In this document: positions 1 through 11,300 of the stretch, in pieces
Numbering within the stretch: the stretch's first letter is position 1
Layout: every line of letters starts with the position of its first letter
NCBI RefSeq assembly: GCF_003171515.1
Contig: NC_089390.1
Span: 6,634,001-6,698,000, forward strand
Reading direction: 5' to 3'
Length of the DNA stretch: 64,000 nucleotides
Source: Pyrenophora tritici-repentis
Lineage: Eukaryota > Ascomycota > Dothideomycetes > Pleosporales > Pleosporaceae
Made by a program: the position numbers and the translations under genes
The notes under the pieces: generated by a model
Seen by the model: the letters and a program-made list of their open reading frames with translations, nothing else
Database searches by the model: none
Told to the model about the DNA's origin: nothing

Positions 1-1202
1 GACTCGTTTACCATATATCCCTTTGGCTCCGCTTGATTGTATCATTATCCTTTTTCTTATATTACAAAAGCTTACGCGCATTGGCACAGTCATATCATAA
101 CATGTCTATGCCTTGCGGATTGCCAACGACAAGTCTGTTGTTCGGATTTTTACGGACATGAACACTTGCAGCACTTTTCAGGTCATCTCAATAGACCTCA
201 AGGATCATAGTAACTAGGGCCATGGGTTCTGAAGATCGCCACTTTACTCCAACGGGAGATCGTTCGACACCAAGAGAAAGCTTGTCGGAGGCCCCGGTTC
301 GAAAGATCTCGATTCAACTACCTGTGATCAATCTATTCTCGGCGGCTTCTATGGAACTTCTGAGTCCTTTCCATTGTCTAAACCTCTTTGAGACGTTTTG
401 ATCAACCTTGTACTCAGACGACACACAATTGCCTAGCAAAAAATGGCGACTATCCATCCTATACTCTACATCTAAGCTCTGATCCTGCATAATACGCGCT
501 ATGATAGTCACTAGTAAGTCGCTATTAATAATGTGTCAGACACTCCTGACTCTGCAAGGCCTTCCTTTCACAGATACGGGCTGAAGTAAAGCCACCCAGG
601 AGCAACTGACATCTGAACACGGGCCGGGATCCCCAACGGTTTCCAGCCCAGACTTGAAAGAGATACATGTTGATGCTACAATAGATTGGAAAAATGAAGA
701 GGAAGAAATGTTCAACAGGCTCACAAAAAACTCAATAGCGGTGTTGCCTTCCTCCACTATGCCATCGAAGATGGCGTTGTGAACTCAGTGTTTCTTGAAC
801 GGCCTGAGAAAGAATCTTTCAGCCTTCAGAAATCAGGTCTCCGACAACACTCAGAATCATAAAGGACTCTGTGCTCAAGGGCATATACTTCTTTAGGACG
901 GGTGGTGGTCGTGGTCCCCATTTACGATACGAGTCTGAACGACATAAGTAGATTCTAGCGGCTGTTGTTTGATGTCCGTTGATCGGAATAGGAAGCCGGA
1001 AACCCTTTTGAGCTTGGGTAAACGGTAACCTACATGAAACACGATGATGACGCCAGCAACTGGAATGCTATTGAGGTCAGACGCTAACGTGTGTAGCGAG
1101 TCTCGTCGGTAGGCGAAGCCGACGGATGCAAGGACCTACGGTCGCGTCAACAGCGACATTTCCAACCTGTGATTATTGATTCGACTTAGACAAGCGTCCG
1201 TA
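1..1202. other. Gene-poor left flank, no supported gene
   Basis: Only short open frames (73 codons or fewer) occur, in several frames and on both strands, with no recognisable domain. The flank ends in the TA that is duplicated around the Tc1-type element beginning at 1203. It is probably decayed intergenic or repeat-derived DNA. A degenerate gene fragment around 640-840 cannot be excluded, but I could not identify one. Confidence 0.5.
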
Positions 1203-1229
1203 CAGAGGTGCCTTTCAAAAGTTCTTGCT
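1203..1229 (+). repeat. Left 27-bp terminal inverted repeat of the Tc1 element
   Basis: These 27 bases are the exact reverse complement of 2897-2923. The identity stops at the next inner base (1230 versus 2896), so the repeat is 27 bp. TA lies immediately outside. Confidence 0.95.
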
Positions 1230-1248
1230 GACAGGGATGTCTTGACTA

Positions 1249-2784
1249 CTACCGAAGTAATGCCGAAACCTCGACAGATCTGTCCCTCCTACCCTCCTTA
1301 TACTCATTGCCACCATCAAGTTTGATTATTTCTTGAATATGAAATGGAATCCTCTCTATCCAAGCTTGTATTTGTGGTTGTGCGAGATCTCTCCAAGCCT
1401 CCTGCCATATCTTTGATGCCTCTGCTCTGTTTTTTGGAGCACCTTTCCTTGTTGTTCTCCTTTTCAACTATGACCAGGCTGGCTCAATAGCGTTAAGATC
1501 TGGTGAATTGCCACACCAGAGGAGCTTCTCCACGCTCTCCCTTTCGTATACTAGACGTTGGGCATAGTGAGCATGTGAAGGAGCCTTGTCTTCTTGAACA
1601 AGAGTACCTGGTCTCTCTCTCTGGCACTCCTTAGCAAAGGGGAGAAGCTTTGGGATAAGAACTTGAGTCTGGTAACGCCACCAGTCAATCCACTACTACC
1701 GCCATCACGAGTCAGCTTGCCAGTCTCTTTTATCCATCTCCATTGAGGAGATCTGCCAGGCTTATTTCTTAATCCTATCCTCTTTACGCCTGTTATAAGC
1801 TCTCACTCCTCTCTCATAATTAGCTCTAAGACCTCATTCATCTTTGTAATCTGAAGAGCTACCTCTCTCTTCTTGTCAGATAATAGCACTGTTGAAGATG
1901 AGAGCGTACAGACGCCAGGTCTGACTAGTGCGACCCAGCATCTGTGAGAGCCAATCGGATCACAGGAAGGCTTGGCACCCCCTAGGTGAGCCCACAACCG
2001 TAGACAGAACAACAACACAATCAATCATCACTACCCATCATCATTATTACCAATTTTTATCAGTATTCCAGATAAGAGTGAATATCTGACACTTCTCCTA
2101 AGCTGTCTCAGGTCTCCAGACATAACAGGGGCCCTTATGATCATAAGAAAAACAGCCCCAGAACATAAACTCAGAGTACCCTTTCCACCTCTCCCGAATT
2201 ACAGATTTTGTAAATGCCTCATCTGCTTTTCTCCAGACGCGATAGCCACTACGACGGTGATTAAGCACAACAGAGGTCTCGTCAGACCAGATAACGTTCT
2301 TCCAATCATCTAGAGTCTAGTCTCTGTGGGCAAGACACTGATTAAGCCTCTCCTGCTTCATCTTCTTCGTCGACCCAGGCTTCCTTGTTGGCTTCGTCTT
2401 CTTGTAACCGGCTGCTTTGAGGACTCGCCACACTGTAGTGGAGGACACGTTGTAGCCGTGAACACTAAGATCACCAGCTATATCAGCACAGCTCTTCTCT
2501 CGTCCATACCTATCGCGGCGTACTTTCTCAATGGCAGCTTTGTGGACAGCTTCTTGCTTTCGAGGGCGACCAGCACGAGGAGCGTCTTCAAGGTGCTCTG
2601 AGAGGAGCTTAATCATAGGTGCATTTGGCTCAAAGCCTCGCTGGCAGGCTCTACCATAGATTGCGTCAATTGTACGTGGTGAAATTTCTGTAATTGCGCT
2701 GATTTGGGTGGTTGATTTGCCACCAAAAGGTGACTTTAAAGTGACAATTAAGGCACGAGTAGAGAGCTCTGTGTTTGGAGCCAT
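1249..2784 (-). pseudogene. Tc1/mariner transposase, broken by stops and a frameshift
   Basis: The frame starts at an ATG (2784-2782) and runs 155 codons with an HTH region and a basic linker ending in LAHRD. It then meets TAG (2319-2317) where related transposases normally have Trp. Downstream the same family continues: WSDETSV (first catalytic Asp), VQEDKAPSH (second Asp), SPDLNAIEPAW (third acidic site) and a C-terminal piece ending at 1249. Further stops lie at LIMREE-TGA-ELIT (about 1800) and PAWS-TAG-LKRR (about 1470), again at expected Trp positions. A one-base shift sits near 1695. Three Trp-to-stop changes are G-to-A on the coding strand, as expected from RIP. The call rests on motif recognition and the expected Trp positions come from memory of the family. 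Confidence 0.85.
1875..2090. mobile_element. Possible 216-bp nested insertion (MITE-like) in the transposase
   Basis: Between the transposase segments reading RPETA and DKKREVALQ there are about 200 extra bases that do not resemble the family. The segment is bounded by 8-bp inverted repeats, GTCAGATA at 1875-1882 and TATCTGAC at 2083-2090. No clear target duplication is visible, so it could also be divergent transposase sequence rather than a true MITE. Confidence 0.4.
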
Positions 2785-2896
2785 GATATATCTAGAAACA
2801 CCAAGAGAACGAGTATACTGGCCATCTCCAGCTTAAAAAAAAATCCGATTCTTGCCAAGAAAGTCGGGCCAATAGACCAGCTGCCAGCGTGGCGCT

Positions 2897-2923
2897 AGCA
2901 AGAACTTTTGAAAGGCACCTCTG
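2897..2923 (-). repeat. Right 27-bp terminal inverted repeat of the Tc1 element
   Basis: Exact reverse complement of 1203-1229, followed by TA at 2924-2925. The two intact ends contrast with the broken coding region between them. Confidence 0.95.
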
Positions 2924-2925
2924 TA

Positions 2926-5247
2926 CCGCTACCTTATCTACTATGGTTAAGCTTTCGGCTTCCTCGGGCCGAATCTCTCGGTATGCGTTGATGGAACAGG
3001 AATACGAATATGCCGGTCCGTCAACAACAAGTTAGTGGGCCACCGCGTTCCGAAGCTGACAGGACCTTTTTGAGGGAAATCAACCGGATAACACTAAAAC
3101 ATTGGCCTCACCGTACGCAAAATGTACTTGTCAACGTTCCGGGTGCAATATTCGGTGCAGCATCACCCCTGTGTACACTAGGGATCATCCGACCTTGGAA
3201 AACTCGCGCTGTACGATCGTCGAGAGAACTAATTGGCCGATTGGTTTGTCCTTATATCTATCTCACACCGGAAAATAGTTGATGCACCACTGTCGGCGCT
3301 GCTGCATTACCACGGACGTTATCCTGATGCGGCGAATGCGCTGTTGATTGCACTAGAACACTGAAATATGTGATCCAACAATCATGTGTCTGAGCATGTC
3401 GGGAACGTTGCCGGTAGTTGGGATTACTCCATGGGATTCAACATCGCCACAGTTCAAGTTGCACCCACTCTTCTCGTAGTAGTCCAACAAGAGTCTCACA
3501 CCAAGACGCACCGTGCCGCATCTTGCAAGGAGTCCTAGCGGATACTGATAGAGCAGGTGATACACGGGAGTTCCAGATTGAAGAGGCTGATCGGTCCTAT
3601 TCGTGCCCTCATTCACCCACGCACCGTCTTTCCGGCTTACACATCCCCACAAAGCTTGACGACGTCCTTGTCATCTGACCACACCAAGCCATCTTGTCAG
3701 CCATTTGCCGGCTAATATAACGAATCGCCGTATATGGGACATTCTGCTAGTCTCGCCATGCTCACACCAAAGACGTTTTCAGCCCGACGTCGCTTGTGTG
3801 TATTTCGGCGCGCAGCCAAGCATGTGGCACACCCTCAAACCGGAAGACTCTTGGAGACTCTTGGTGATATCCGTCTTTGCCGTCTGGTCTTTTTCCATCG
3901 GCTTTGCTTCAGAACACCATTGATGCAGTATGGCAAGGGCATGATGATATGAGTACCAACACTGAGATCGCTACGAGATTAGAAAAGGCGGAAGGTCTTG
4001 CGACAATTTGTGGCCTAGCGTCTACAGCCCCACTAGACGACTCCTTTCCGCGCGTATCCATATTAACTTAAACCCCGAACATCCGCGCATACCGAGATCG
4101 GTATTGCCTTTGTCTAAGGATCTATATCTCTGAAGATTTTCAGTTGAAATGCTGCCCTCAAGAGAAAGAAAGTACTGTACCGACCTCACGCTGGTGGCAG
4201 CTGTCAGCACTCAAACCTGCTGCCAAGTCGGTTGAACGCATCAACCTCGTGTGGCGATCGTCGCTTGTCTATCACGCCCCTCGCGGGCATTCGGACTCGT
4301 ATTGAACATCGCTTACATCTTCTAGACGCTCGTCGATGCCGAAATCCAGTCCAGGTTCGATGTTGCTGATGGCGCCTATTGGTGCTTGCGTCACCAGGTG
4401 TCAGGTCCGGAATACAGGCCCATTTATCCAACTTGGCATCTGGTAGCATCGTAAAAGGTTAAACTACTGCAAGTCTGGGTTGCGGTTGGTCCTCCGAATG
4501 ACTGAACACGAAGTCGAGGCATACCTGGTGCAAAAGAAGATCACCCGCGGGACGAGTCGCCTGTTATGGGAAAAGACCAAGGAGAAACGAATCCGAACCA
4601 AACTACAGGACGTACCAGCCTTATGAACAGGCTCGGTGGGACAGCGACCAATGAATTGTTGTGAGCCGCCCTTTGCTGGGACGGTCTTCTTCTGTGTTTT
4701 CTTCTGCGGCAGTAATGTACGTGGGCGCCGTCTAACCAATCAGACGTTTGCGAGCTTATGTCTCAACATAAACCGGTCGCCTTGCTTAGGCATGATGCTA
4801 CTCTCGAAATATTCGACTTTGGAGTCTACTCATCTTCAGCTTGCACATGGAGAATCTCCCAGAATTCAGGGCAGTCTTGGTACACGATGAGCTCCAGGAT
4901 TTAGAGTGAGACATGCCTCAGTGGACCCGTGCGAGCTTCTGGAAGAATGCCACGACTGCCCCATGGGGATATCAGTGGTCGAAGTATCAGCTTTGACCAC
5001 CAACCGCTAGTGCTGATAATGCAGGAGATTACCGTCTAGCACATGCAACTCCAGCGGTGCTTCGGGCCTTGTGCCAACGGGCGGCTTGGTGGAGAAATCC
5101 AACCACGATTTTACTGGTGCTTTTCACACCCGCTCTCCGACGTGGGTCCTGCACGTCGCTGCACCCATGTCTGTCGAGTTGTCCGGGGTATGATGGCCGT
5201 TCTGATGTGCTTGATACTTAGTGCCGCATCTAACAAAGTGGGTTGAG
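2926..5247. other. 2.3-kb stretch without a supported gene
   Basis: No open frame exceeds about 100 codons and none carries a domain I recognise. Several adjacent short frames (for example 3010-3282 plus, 3353-3652 minus, 4464-4739 minus) have protein-like composition, so this may be a decayed gene or old repeat. I could not chain them into one family. It borders the Tc1 element on the left and the sugar-transporter promoter on the right. Confidence 0.45.
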
Positions 5248-5255
5248 TATAAATA
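5248..5255 (+). promoter_or_regulatory. TATA box of the sugar transporter gene
   Basis: TATAAATA lies 123 bases before the start codon at 5378, a usual distance for filamentous ascomycete promoters. No stronger TATA-like match lies between it and the ATG. Confidence 0.6.
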
Positions 5256-5377
5256 CAGGGCGCCGGGCGTGCATTGTTCCAAGACCACACGTTCATTGTC
5301 AGTTCGTGCGAAACTGACCGTCGCCGCTACCCGGTCGATCCAAGTCCTACTTTGTTTGAACCTGCCTATCATTCGAC

Positions 5378-7180
5378 ATGGTTGGTATGGCTGTCGGTGC
5401 CCCCAAGGGCAACAACGCTGTCCGCGATGACGCGCCCGAGTTTGAGAAGGTCATCTGGTACAGGGACCCCAACATGCGCAAGCTGTTTTGGCACTCCTGT
5501 GTCCTGTGTATCGCCTCTGCCACTACTGGTTACGATGGGTAGGTGACTACATCCTGACAGCGGTAGAAGATGCTGATGATTGTGTAGTATGATGATGAAC
5601 TCGTCGCAGCAAATGGCTCGGTGGGAGAACTACTTCGACAAGCCTACCGGGGGTCGCCTCGGTATCATGAACAACATGTACAACATTGGTTCCATTGTCA
5701 GCTTCTTCTTGGTCCCCTTCTACACCCAATGGCTCGGACGCAAGATTCCCATTGCAACTGGATGTCTAATTATGATCGCCGGTGCTCTCGTTTCGACCTT
5801 TTCTACCGAATGGAAACTTTACATGGTCGGTCGTTTTATCCTCGGTTTCGGTAACTCATTTGCACAAATGTGTTCGCCAATTTTGCTCACTGAGATCTGC
5901 CATCCGCAACATCGTGCCATGTTTACAGCCGTATACAATTGTCTCTGGAATTTGGGAGCTGTCTTTGTGGCATGGGTGGCATGGGGCACGTCTCAGGCCG
6001 ACAACGAGTGGTCTTGGAGGTCCATCACCCTCATGCAGGGACTGCCATCTTTTCTCCAGCTGATATTTATCTTCTGGGTCCCTGAAAGTGAGTAACCTCA
6101 AAACAATTGCCGAGCCTTTAAATTGATAAGAAATTTAGGTCCACGTTGGTTGATTTCCAAGGAACGCTACGAGGAGGCTTTGGAAACTCTCGCTTATTAC
6201 CATGCCGGTGGAGACCGAAACAACGTTACGGTTCAGTTCGAATTTACAGAGATGAGGGACACGATCCGTCTGGAAGTCGATGCCAACACCAACAGCAGCT
6301 ACATGGACTTCTTCAGGACCAAGGGTAATCGATGGCGATTGGCCATCCTCATCTCCCTCGGTATCATCTCGCAGTACTCTGGCAATGCGCTCTTCTCCAA
6401 CTACATCAACTTGGTCTACACCGGCGCCGGCATCACAAGTCAAGACCAGAAGATGGCTGTAAGATACCAGTCCGTATTTCTCATAGAACATTGCTAACAT
6501 TACGAATAGCTCTCTGGCGGTGAACGCCTGTTGTACCTCATCGTATCCGTCTACGCAGCCACCCTGATCGACAAAGTCGGTCGTCGTCCACTCTTCCTCG
6601 GCGCCACCATCGGCATGCTCGTCTCATTCGTGTGCTGGACCATCACCTGCGCCATCTACGAGAACTCCAACAACACAAACTCCTCTGCAGGTTACGCCCA
6701 GATCCCCTTTGTCTGGCTCTTCGGTGTCTGTTATGCCCTAGCCTGGTCTGGTCTTCTCGTCGCCTACGCCATTGAGATTCTACCATATGCTCTCCGTGCA
6801 AAGGGTCTCATGATCATGAACATCACCGTCCAGGCTGCCCTCGCCGTCGGCTCCCAGACCAACCCCATTGCATGGGAGAACCTGCCCAAGCACTGGAACT
6901 TGGCTCTCTTCTACACCCTCTGGGTCGCTGTCGAGCTCGTCTTTGTCTACTTTGTCTACCCTGAGACTATGGTACGTAAACATGCACAGAGTACACTTAT
7001 GTATCCGCTAACCTTTTTTGCTTCCAGGGACCCACACTCGAGGAGATCTCGCGTATCTTTGACGGCGATGATGCTGTTGCGCATGTCGATGTGCACGCTA
7101 TTGAGAAAGGTATCATCGAGGACCGCCTTGACAACTTTGGCGACGACAAGGGTCCGCGCGTGGAGAGGACTGAGGTTTAA
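5378..7180 (+). CDS. MFS sugar transporter (hexose/lactose permease-like)
   Basis: A 531-residue sugar porter assembled from five exons: 5378-5538, 5588-6087, 6139-6458, 6510-6971 and 7028-7180. All introns are GT..AG and 49-56 nt. Sugar-porter signatures are in order: YDGMMMNSSQQMARW after helix 1, QWLGRK in the loop between helices 2 and 3, GRFILGFG, PESPRWLIS at the exon 2/3 junction, then DKVGRRPLF and YPETMGPTLEEI at the end of helix 12. About twelve hydrophobic helices are visible, so it should sit in the plasma membrane and import a hexose or disaccharide. The substrate cannot be read from sequence. The ATG at 5378 is the first in frame and places a normal cytosolic N-terminus before helix 1. 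It is the only intact host gene between the two transposon regions. Confidence 0.93.
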
Positions 7181-7720
7181 GCTATATATGTATACCCTAG
7201 CTCTTATTCGCTGTCTGGTAGACTCCAAATCAGATATTTATTGTGGTAGATAAAAGACGCATTAATTTAGAGAGATCTATTCACGCCGAGTGATGATTCG
7301 AGTTGCGATCATCCTTTTTATGGAATCCATTTGGGCATAACACCCACTGTGTTGTAGCGTTTTCTACGCCCCAACAACACACTTGAACATTCTTTTGTGT
7401 CAGCCGTGCACCCAAGATTCATAGTATATCGCGTGTGTTATGGTACAACCCATGACTTTAGCTCTGAGCGAACGCTTACATGACAGAAGGAAGTAGCCGC
7501 CCCACTTATCCGTTACTTTTCTCGTGTACTCACTCACCGTCTTTGTTTCAACAGATAGTAAAAAAACACATTAGGAAACTGTTGACACGGCAAAGGTGTC
7601 GAATATCACTGTCGTTGTAACGAACAAAGTATATGATATTTGATTAGTAGTGAGCAAGAGCTGGGTGGAGAGATCTTCCTATGTACGGGTGCGAGCTGAG
7701 CGGGAAGCTTGGTCTAACTA
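7181..7720. other. 3' flank of the sugar transporter, no gene
   Basis: Short frames only, moderately AT-rich, containing the presumed 3' UTR and polyadenylation region of the transporter. Near 7721 a GC-rich ACGTGCCCGTGCGCGG preceded by TA could be the terminal repeat of the pogo-type element. No matching inverted copy was found at the other end. Confidence 0.5.
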
Positions 7721-7910
7721 ACGTGCCCGTGCGCGGAACGATCGGATTCGCGCAACGATCGCCGAACACCATATCCACTACTTCAAAATTAAGGCTATTA
7801 AGCCACGTACAATAGCTATTATTGTGAGACACTGCAGAAGAGTAGTAATTAGATGCTTGCGATTAATCTGTACTACTTATATTTACTCGGAAGCTTAACG
7901 TTACGGCCTC

Positions 7911-7927
7911 GTGAGGTGAACTTTGGT
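7911..7927. repeat. Target-site copy 1 (left of the LINE)
   Basis: GTGAGGTGAACTTTGGT, the genuine continuation of the pogo gene. On the minus strand it encodes the KFTS codons that lead into SRGRNVKLPSKYK. Identical to 13961-13977. Confidence 0.85.
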
Positions 7928-8226
7928 TGTTGATGTTGTTGATGTTGATTATGGTTTAACGCCCTATCTGTAACCTCCCATAGGGTATTCGGGCGGGTCC
8001 CGCCGTGGTCTTATAGTGCTGTCGCACTTGCCTCGTGGAACCTATTCCTAGGTGTTTTGTATCTAAGGGGAGTGATGTCCTGCCTATATACATGTTCGTG
8101 AAAAGGACTCCCGCCATTTGAAGCCGTTTTCCTACAATATTCTAGTATTTCGTGGCTTGCGCCTTTGATCGATGCAGTACAATAACTGCTTTTTAGAGAG
8201 AGAAACGAAAAAGTAACAAGAGGCAA
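7928..8226 (-). repeat. LINE 3' end, copy A (part of the full-length LINE)
   Basis: This 299-bp segment is nearly identical to copy B at 13978-14270. I see only three substitutions, all transitions, plus a length difference in the tail. On the minus strand it ends with two potential hairpins (7992-8004 and 7962-7985) followed by the repetitive ATCAAC tail. Confidence 0.92.
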
Positions 8227-8355
8227 TTTAAGATACAATGAAAGTTTTAAAAGAGAGCGTGTGGGTTGTGGCATCTATGCGGCGTTTTGCCGCGAATCCT
8301 ACACTGAATAATGCCAAGGAATTCAGCGGGTCTTTGTGAAATTCAAAAATAGAAA

Positions 8356-11300
8356 TCACTCGTTATAGAAGGAGTTCGTTACCTTAACGAAGGTCTCGAA
8401 CTCTTGTGGCTGGTCTATTAATTGCGCGAGGTACGCTAGGCCTTCCTGTCTTGTGCGAGGGGGCACGATGGGGCGTAGAGGCCACTTCTTGAAGTGTGTT
8501 GTGGCTCTCTTGCAGAACACTAGGTGTTCTGGCGTCTTGGGCCTGCCGCATAGGCATTTCGAGGTATCCTCGTGGTTGAATTTTCGGTGGTACCATTCAA
8601 AGTCGCCATGCGTTGAGCGTATCATAAGGACTTTCGCGAGTATCCTTCGGGGTAGCCATAGCGCTGCGGGCGTGCGCCTAGTATCGTATGGCAGCTGCCA
8701 TTGCGTGTACCATGCTGATAGCCTACTGCTCTTATCCTGCCACCAAGTGTCCCTTGTATGTTCGAGGAGGCGGCGGCCTACTGTTCGTATACCGGATCTT
8801 GTGGGGGAGGCGGCCATGCCGTATGGCTGGTGCGGGTCTTTGGCCTCGCTGTCAGCCAGCTGGTCGGCGAGCTCGTTTCCAACAATCTTCATGTGTCCCG
8901 GCGCCCACCGCGTTTTCACGTTGTAGGCCTCCATAGCTCCATGGATTTGGAGGAACGCCCATTGGGAGGAGGTAGGGGCGGTTCCGCGTATGCCCCATAT
9001 TACCGAAGTGCTGTCTATGCAAAGTACGATCTCCCTCTGGCTAGGCAGTGAGAGTTGTAGTGCGTGTTTGAGTCCTCTGCACGCGCCTATAGCCTCCGCA
9101 TCGAAGACGTGGCTAAGGGCATTTAGTGAGCCTTGTCCAGTCGCCACGGCGGCCTGGCCCTGGTATATAGCGTACCCGTAAGTGACCACCCTTGTACCGT
9201 TGATTTGTTGTTCAGACCCGTCTGAGAAGACAGTGATTGTCTCTTGTCCAAGAGACTCCCACCAGATGGTGAAATTCTGGGCAGCAATGTCCTTTCCTTG
9301 CCCTTGCGTTGGATCCTGCCTCGACCCGTCTGAAAAGTGAGGGCTGGCTAGGACGTTTCGGGGTGTGGCGGGTAGCAGTTGTGCTACGCGCTGAACCTTC
9401 GATCTTGGTATCCGTCGGTTGCCCGCTGCGCGTCCTCGTATGACTAGTGGCAGTGTAGTTCTATTAGTAAGTGGGTGCTTGTCGTCTATTGTGCGTAGGT
9501 GAACTGCAAAGCGGAGCTTGGCCTCCTCTAGCGCCACCTGTGCCGACGGCATCGCAGCTTCTCTTAGCAGTACTGCGTTTGGTGTTGTCCTCCACGCAGG
9601 GAGGATTGCCTTCGTGGCTGCTATTAGTGCCTGATCTATCGTGGTTAGGTGCCAGCCTACCCTAGTGCTGACCGTGGGTTTACGGGAAACCCTTGCAATT
9701 CGTGGGTTCTTCGTCCTGCCCTCGTACCATGTTTCGGCTCCGTATAGTAGTATGGGCAGGATACATGTTATGGCTGCCTTGCGTAGCGATCCTGCTGGAG
9801 GGCCGTGGGCTGTGTTGGCGAGGCTCCGGAGATGGTTCGCTACTTTCCTAGCTTGCGCCGCCCTTTCTGCGACGTGCTTCTTGAAAGTTAGTCCCCTATC
9901 AAACCACACCCCAAGCCAGCGCAGCGCTGTCTGGCTTCCCCCCTGCGCAGGGGCTATAGGGTGAATTGTTTGATCTTCCAATTGGATTGGCGGCGCATGT
10001 AGTCCTTTCTGGCGCGTGAGGTGGATCAGCTCCCGTTTCTCTGGTGCAAACGTGATCTTGTTCGCAGCTCCCCATTCATTGATAGATTTGAGGTCCTCTG
10101 CTAGCAGTGCGACGTTCTCGTCTAAAGAGTGGGAGACCCGGTATAGGTTGATGTCGTCGGCATACCCGAACCGGAGTTTTCGGTCCTGGTTGAGTAGTTC
10201 AGCTAGGTATAGGGTGTATAGGACCGGTGATAGCGGCGATCCCTGCGGGGTGCCGCAGGCCACTCGATGTACAGGTGTAGTGACATTGCCTAGGCGTACT
10301 CGCACCCTCCTTTCCGACAGGAAGTTCTGGATAAATTTCCGGAGTAGGGGTGGCCACCCTTGTTGCCGCATTCGGTGTAGTAGCCTGTTTTTCAGTAGCG
10401 CGTCAAACGCCCCTTGGACGTCTAACGTGAGCATAGAGACATGCTCGTGTCTTGACCAAGCCATCTCCACGTCGTGTGTGAATGCGGTCGCCAGGTCCAT
10501 CGCAGAGCGTTTTGGCAGCGCTCCACCGTGCTGTGGGCTTAGGATGTCAAAAGCCATAGCTGTGTGTGCTATGCGCCTTGCTATGATACGCTCGAGTCCC
10601 TTCCCTAGACAGGACGATAGGGCAATTGGTCTCATTGATCTGGGTGAGGACTTATCCTTCTTCCCGACTTTGGGTATCATGGCCACTTCTACCGTCTTCC
10701 AGGCGGCTGGGTAGTGGCCTTGTTCCATGCACGCCCGGTAGATGCCTAGCACTAGGTGTCTAATGTGTTCCCAGCATGCCTTTAGGAGTCGGACGGTCAC
10801 CTGATCGGGTCCTGGGGAGGTGCTAGATACTCCAATCACGTAGCGTTCAGTCTCCTCCATCGATATGTATGTGTCCCATGGTAGTGGCGTGGTTTGCGGG
10901 TCGTTGTCAAGAGGCGGTGGTTCTAGGAGGTCGTCCTCCGCCGAAAAACGGTCGAGGATTGCCTCTCTAAGTGCCTCAGCTTTCTCGAGTGGTGCTGTGA
11001 TTGTCCTACCTTCGATTACAAGTGGGGTGTCCCGTTGGTCGAATGATAGTTTATGCCAGCCTACTAGCTTGTATAGATCTTTGTCGTTATTACAGCCGTC
11101 TATGCGCTGCTGCCAGTACGTTCTCTTGGCTTTTCGTACCGTAGCTAGGAACGCACGGGTGGCTTCTGAGGGGGATTGGCCATAGTCCGACTTTTCCTGG
11201 ATATGCCGCTTATACGCCACTCTACAGTCCTCTGTCCACCATGGGGCGGAGTGGCCTTTTTCTCTATTTGGTGTTCCCGCCGCGTGCATTGCATCTCCTA

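Larger units (their letters stand above)
1203..2923 (-). mobile_element. Tc1/mariner-type DNA transposon, decayed, with intact termini
   Basis: A 1,721-bp element is delimited by perfect 27-bp terminal inverted repeats (1203-1229 and 2897-2923, beginning CAGAGGTGCC) and flanked on both sides by TA (1201-1202, 2924-2925), the target duplication of the Tc1/mariner superfamily. It encodes, on the minus strand, a transposase with an N-terminal paired/HTH region and a DDE core, now broken by stops and a frameshift. A ~216-bp segment (1875-2090) appears to be inserted in the transposase. The termini look mobilisable in trans, but the element cannot encode its own enzyme. Confidence 0.92.

Noticed and set aside
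275..310. CCGGTTCGAAA resembling a tRNA B box
   Set aside because: No matching A box or acceptor stem at suitable spacing.
8453..8926. Plus-strand frames across the LINE, such as this 157-codon one and a 232-codon one at 10016-10714
   Set aside because: They are shadows of the intact ORF2 on the minus strand, which carries the domain motifs.
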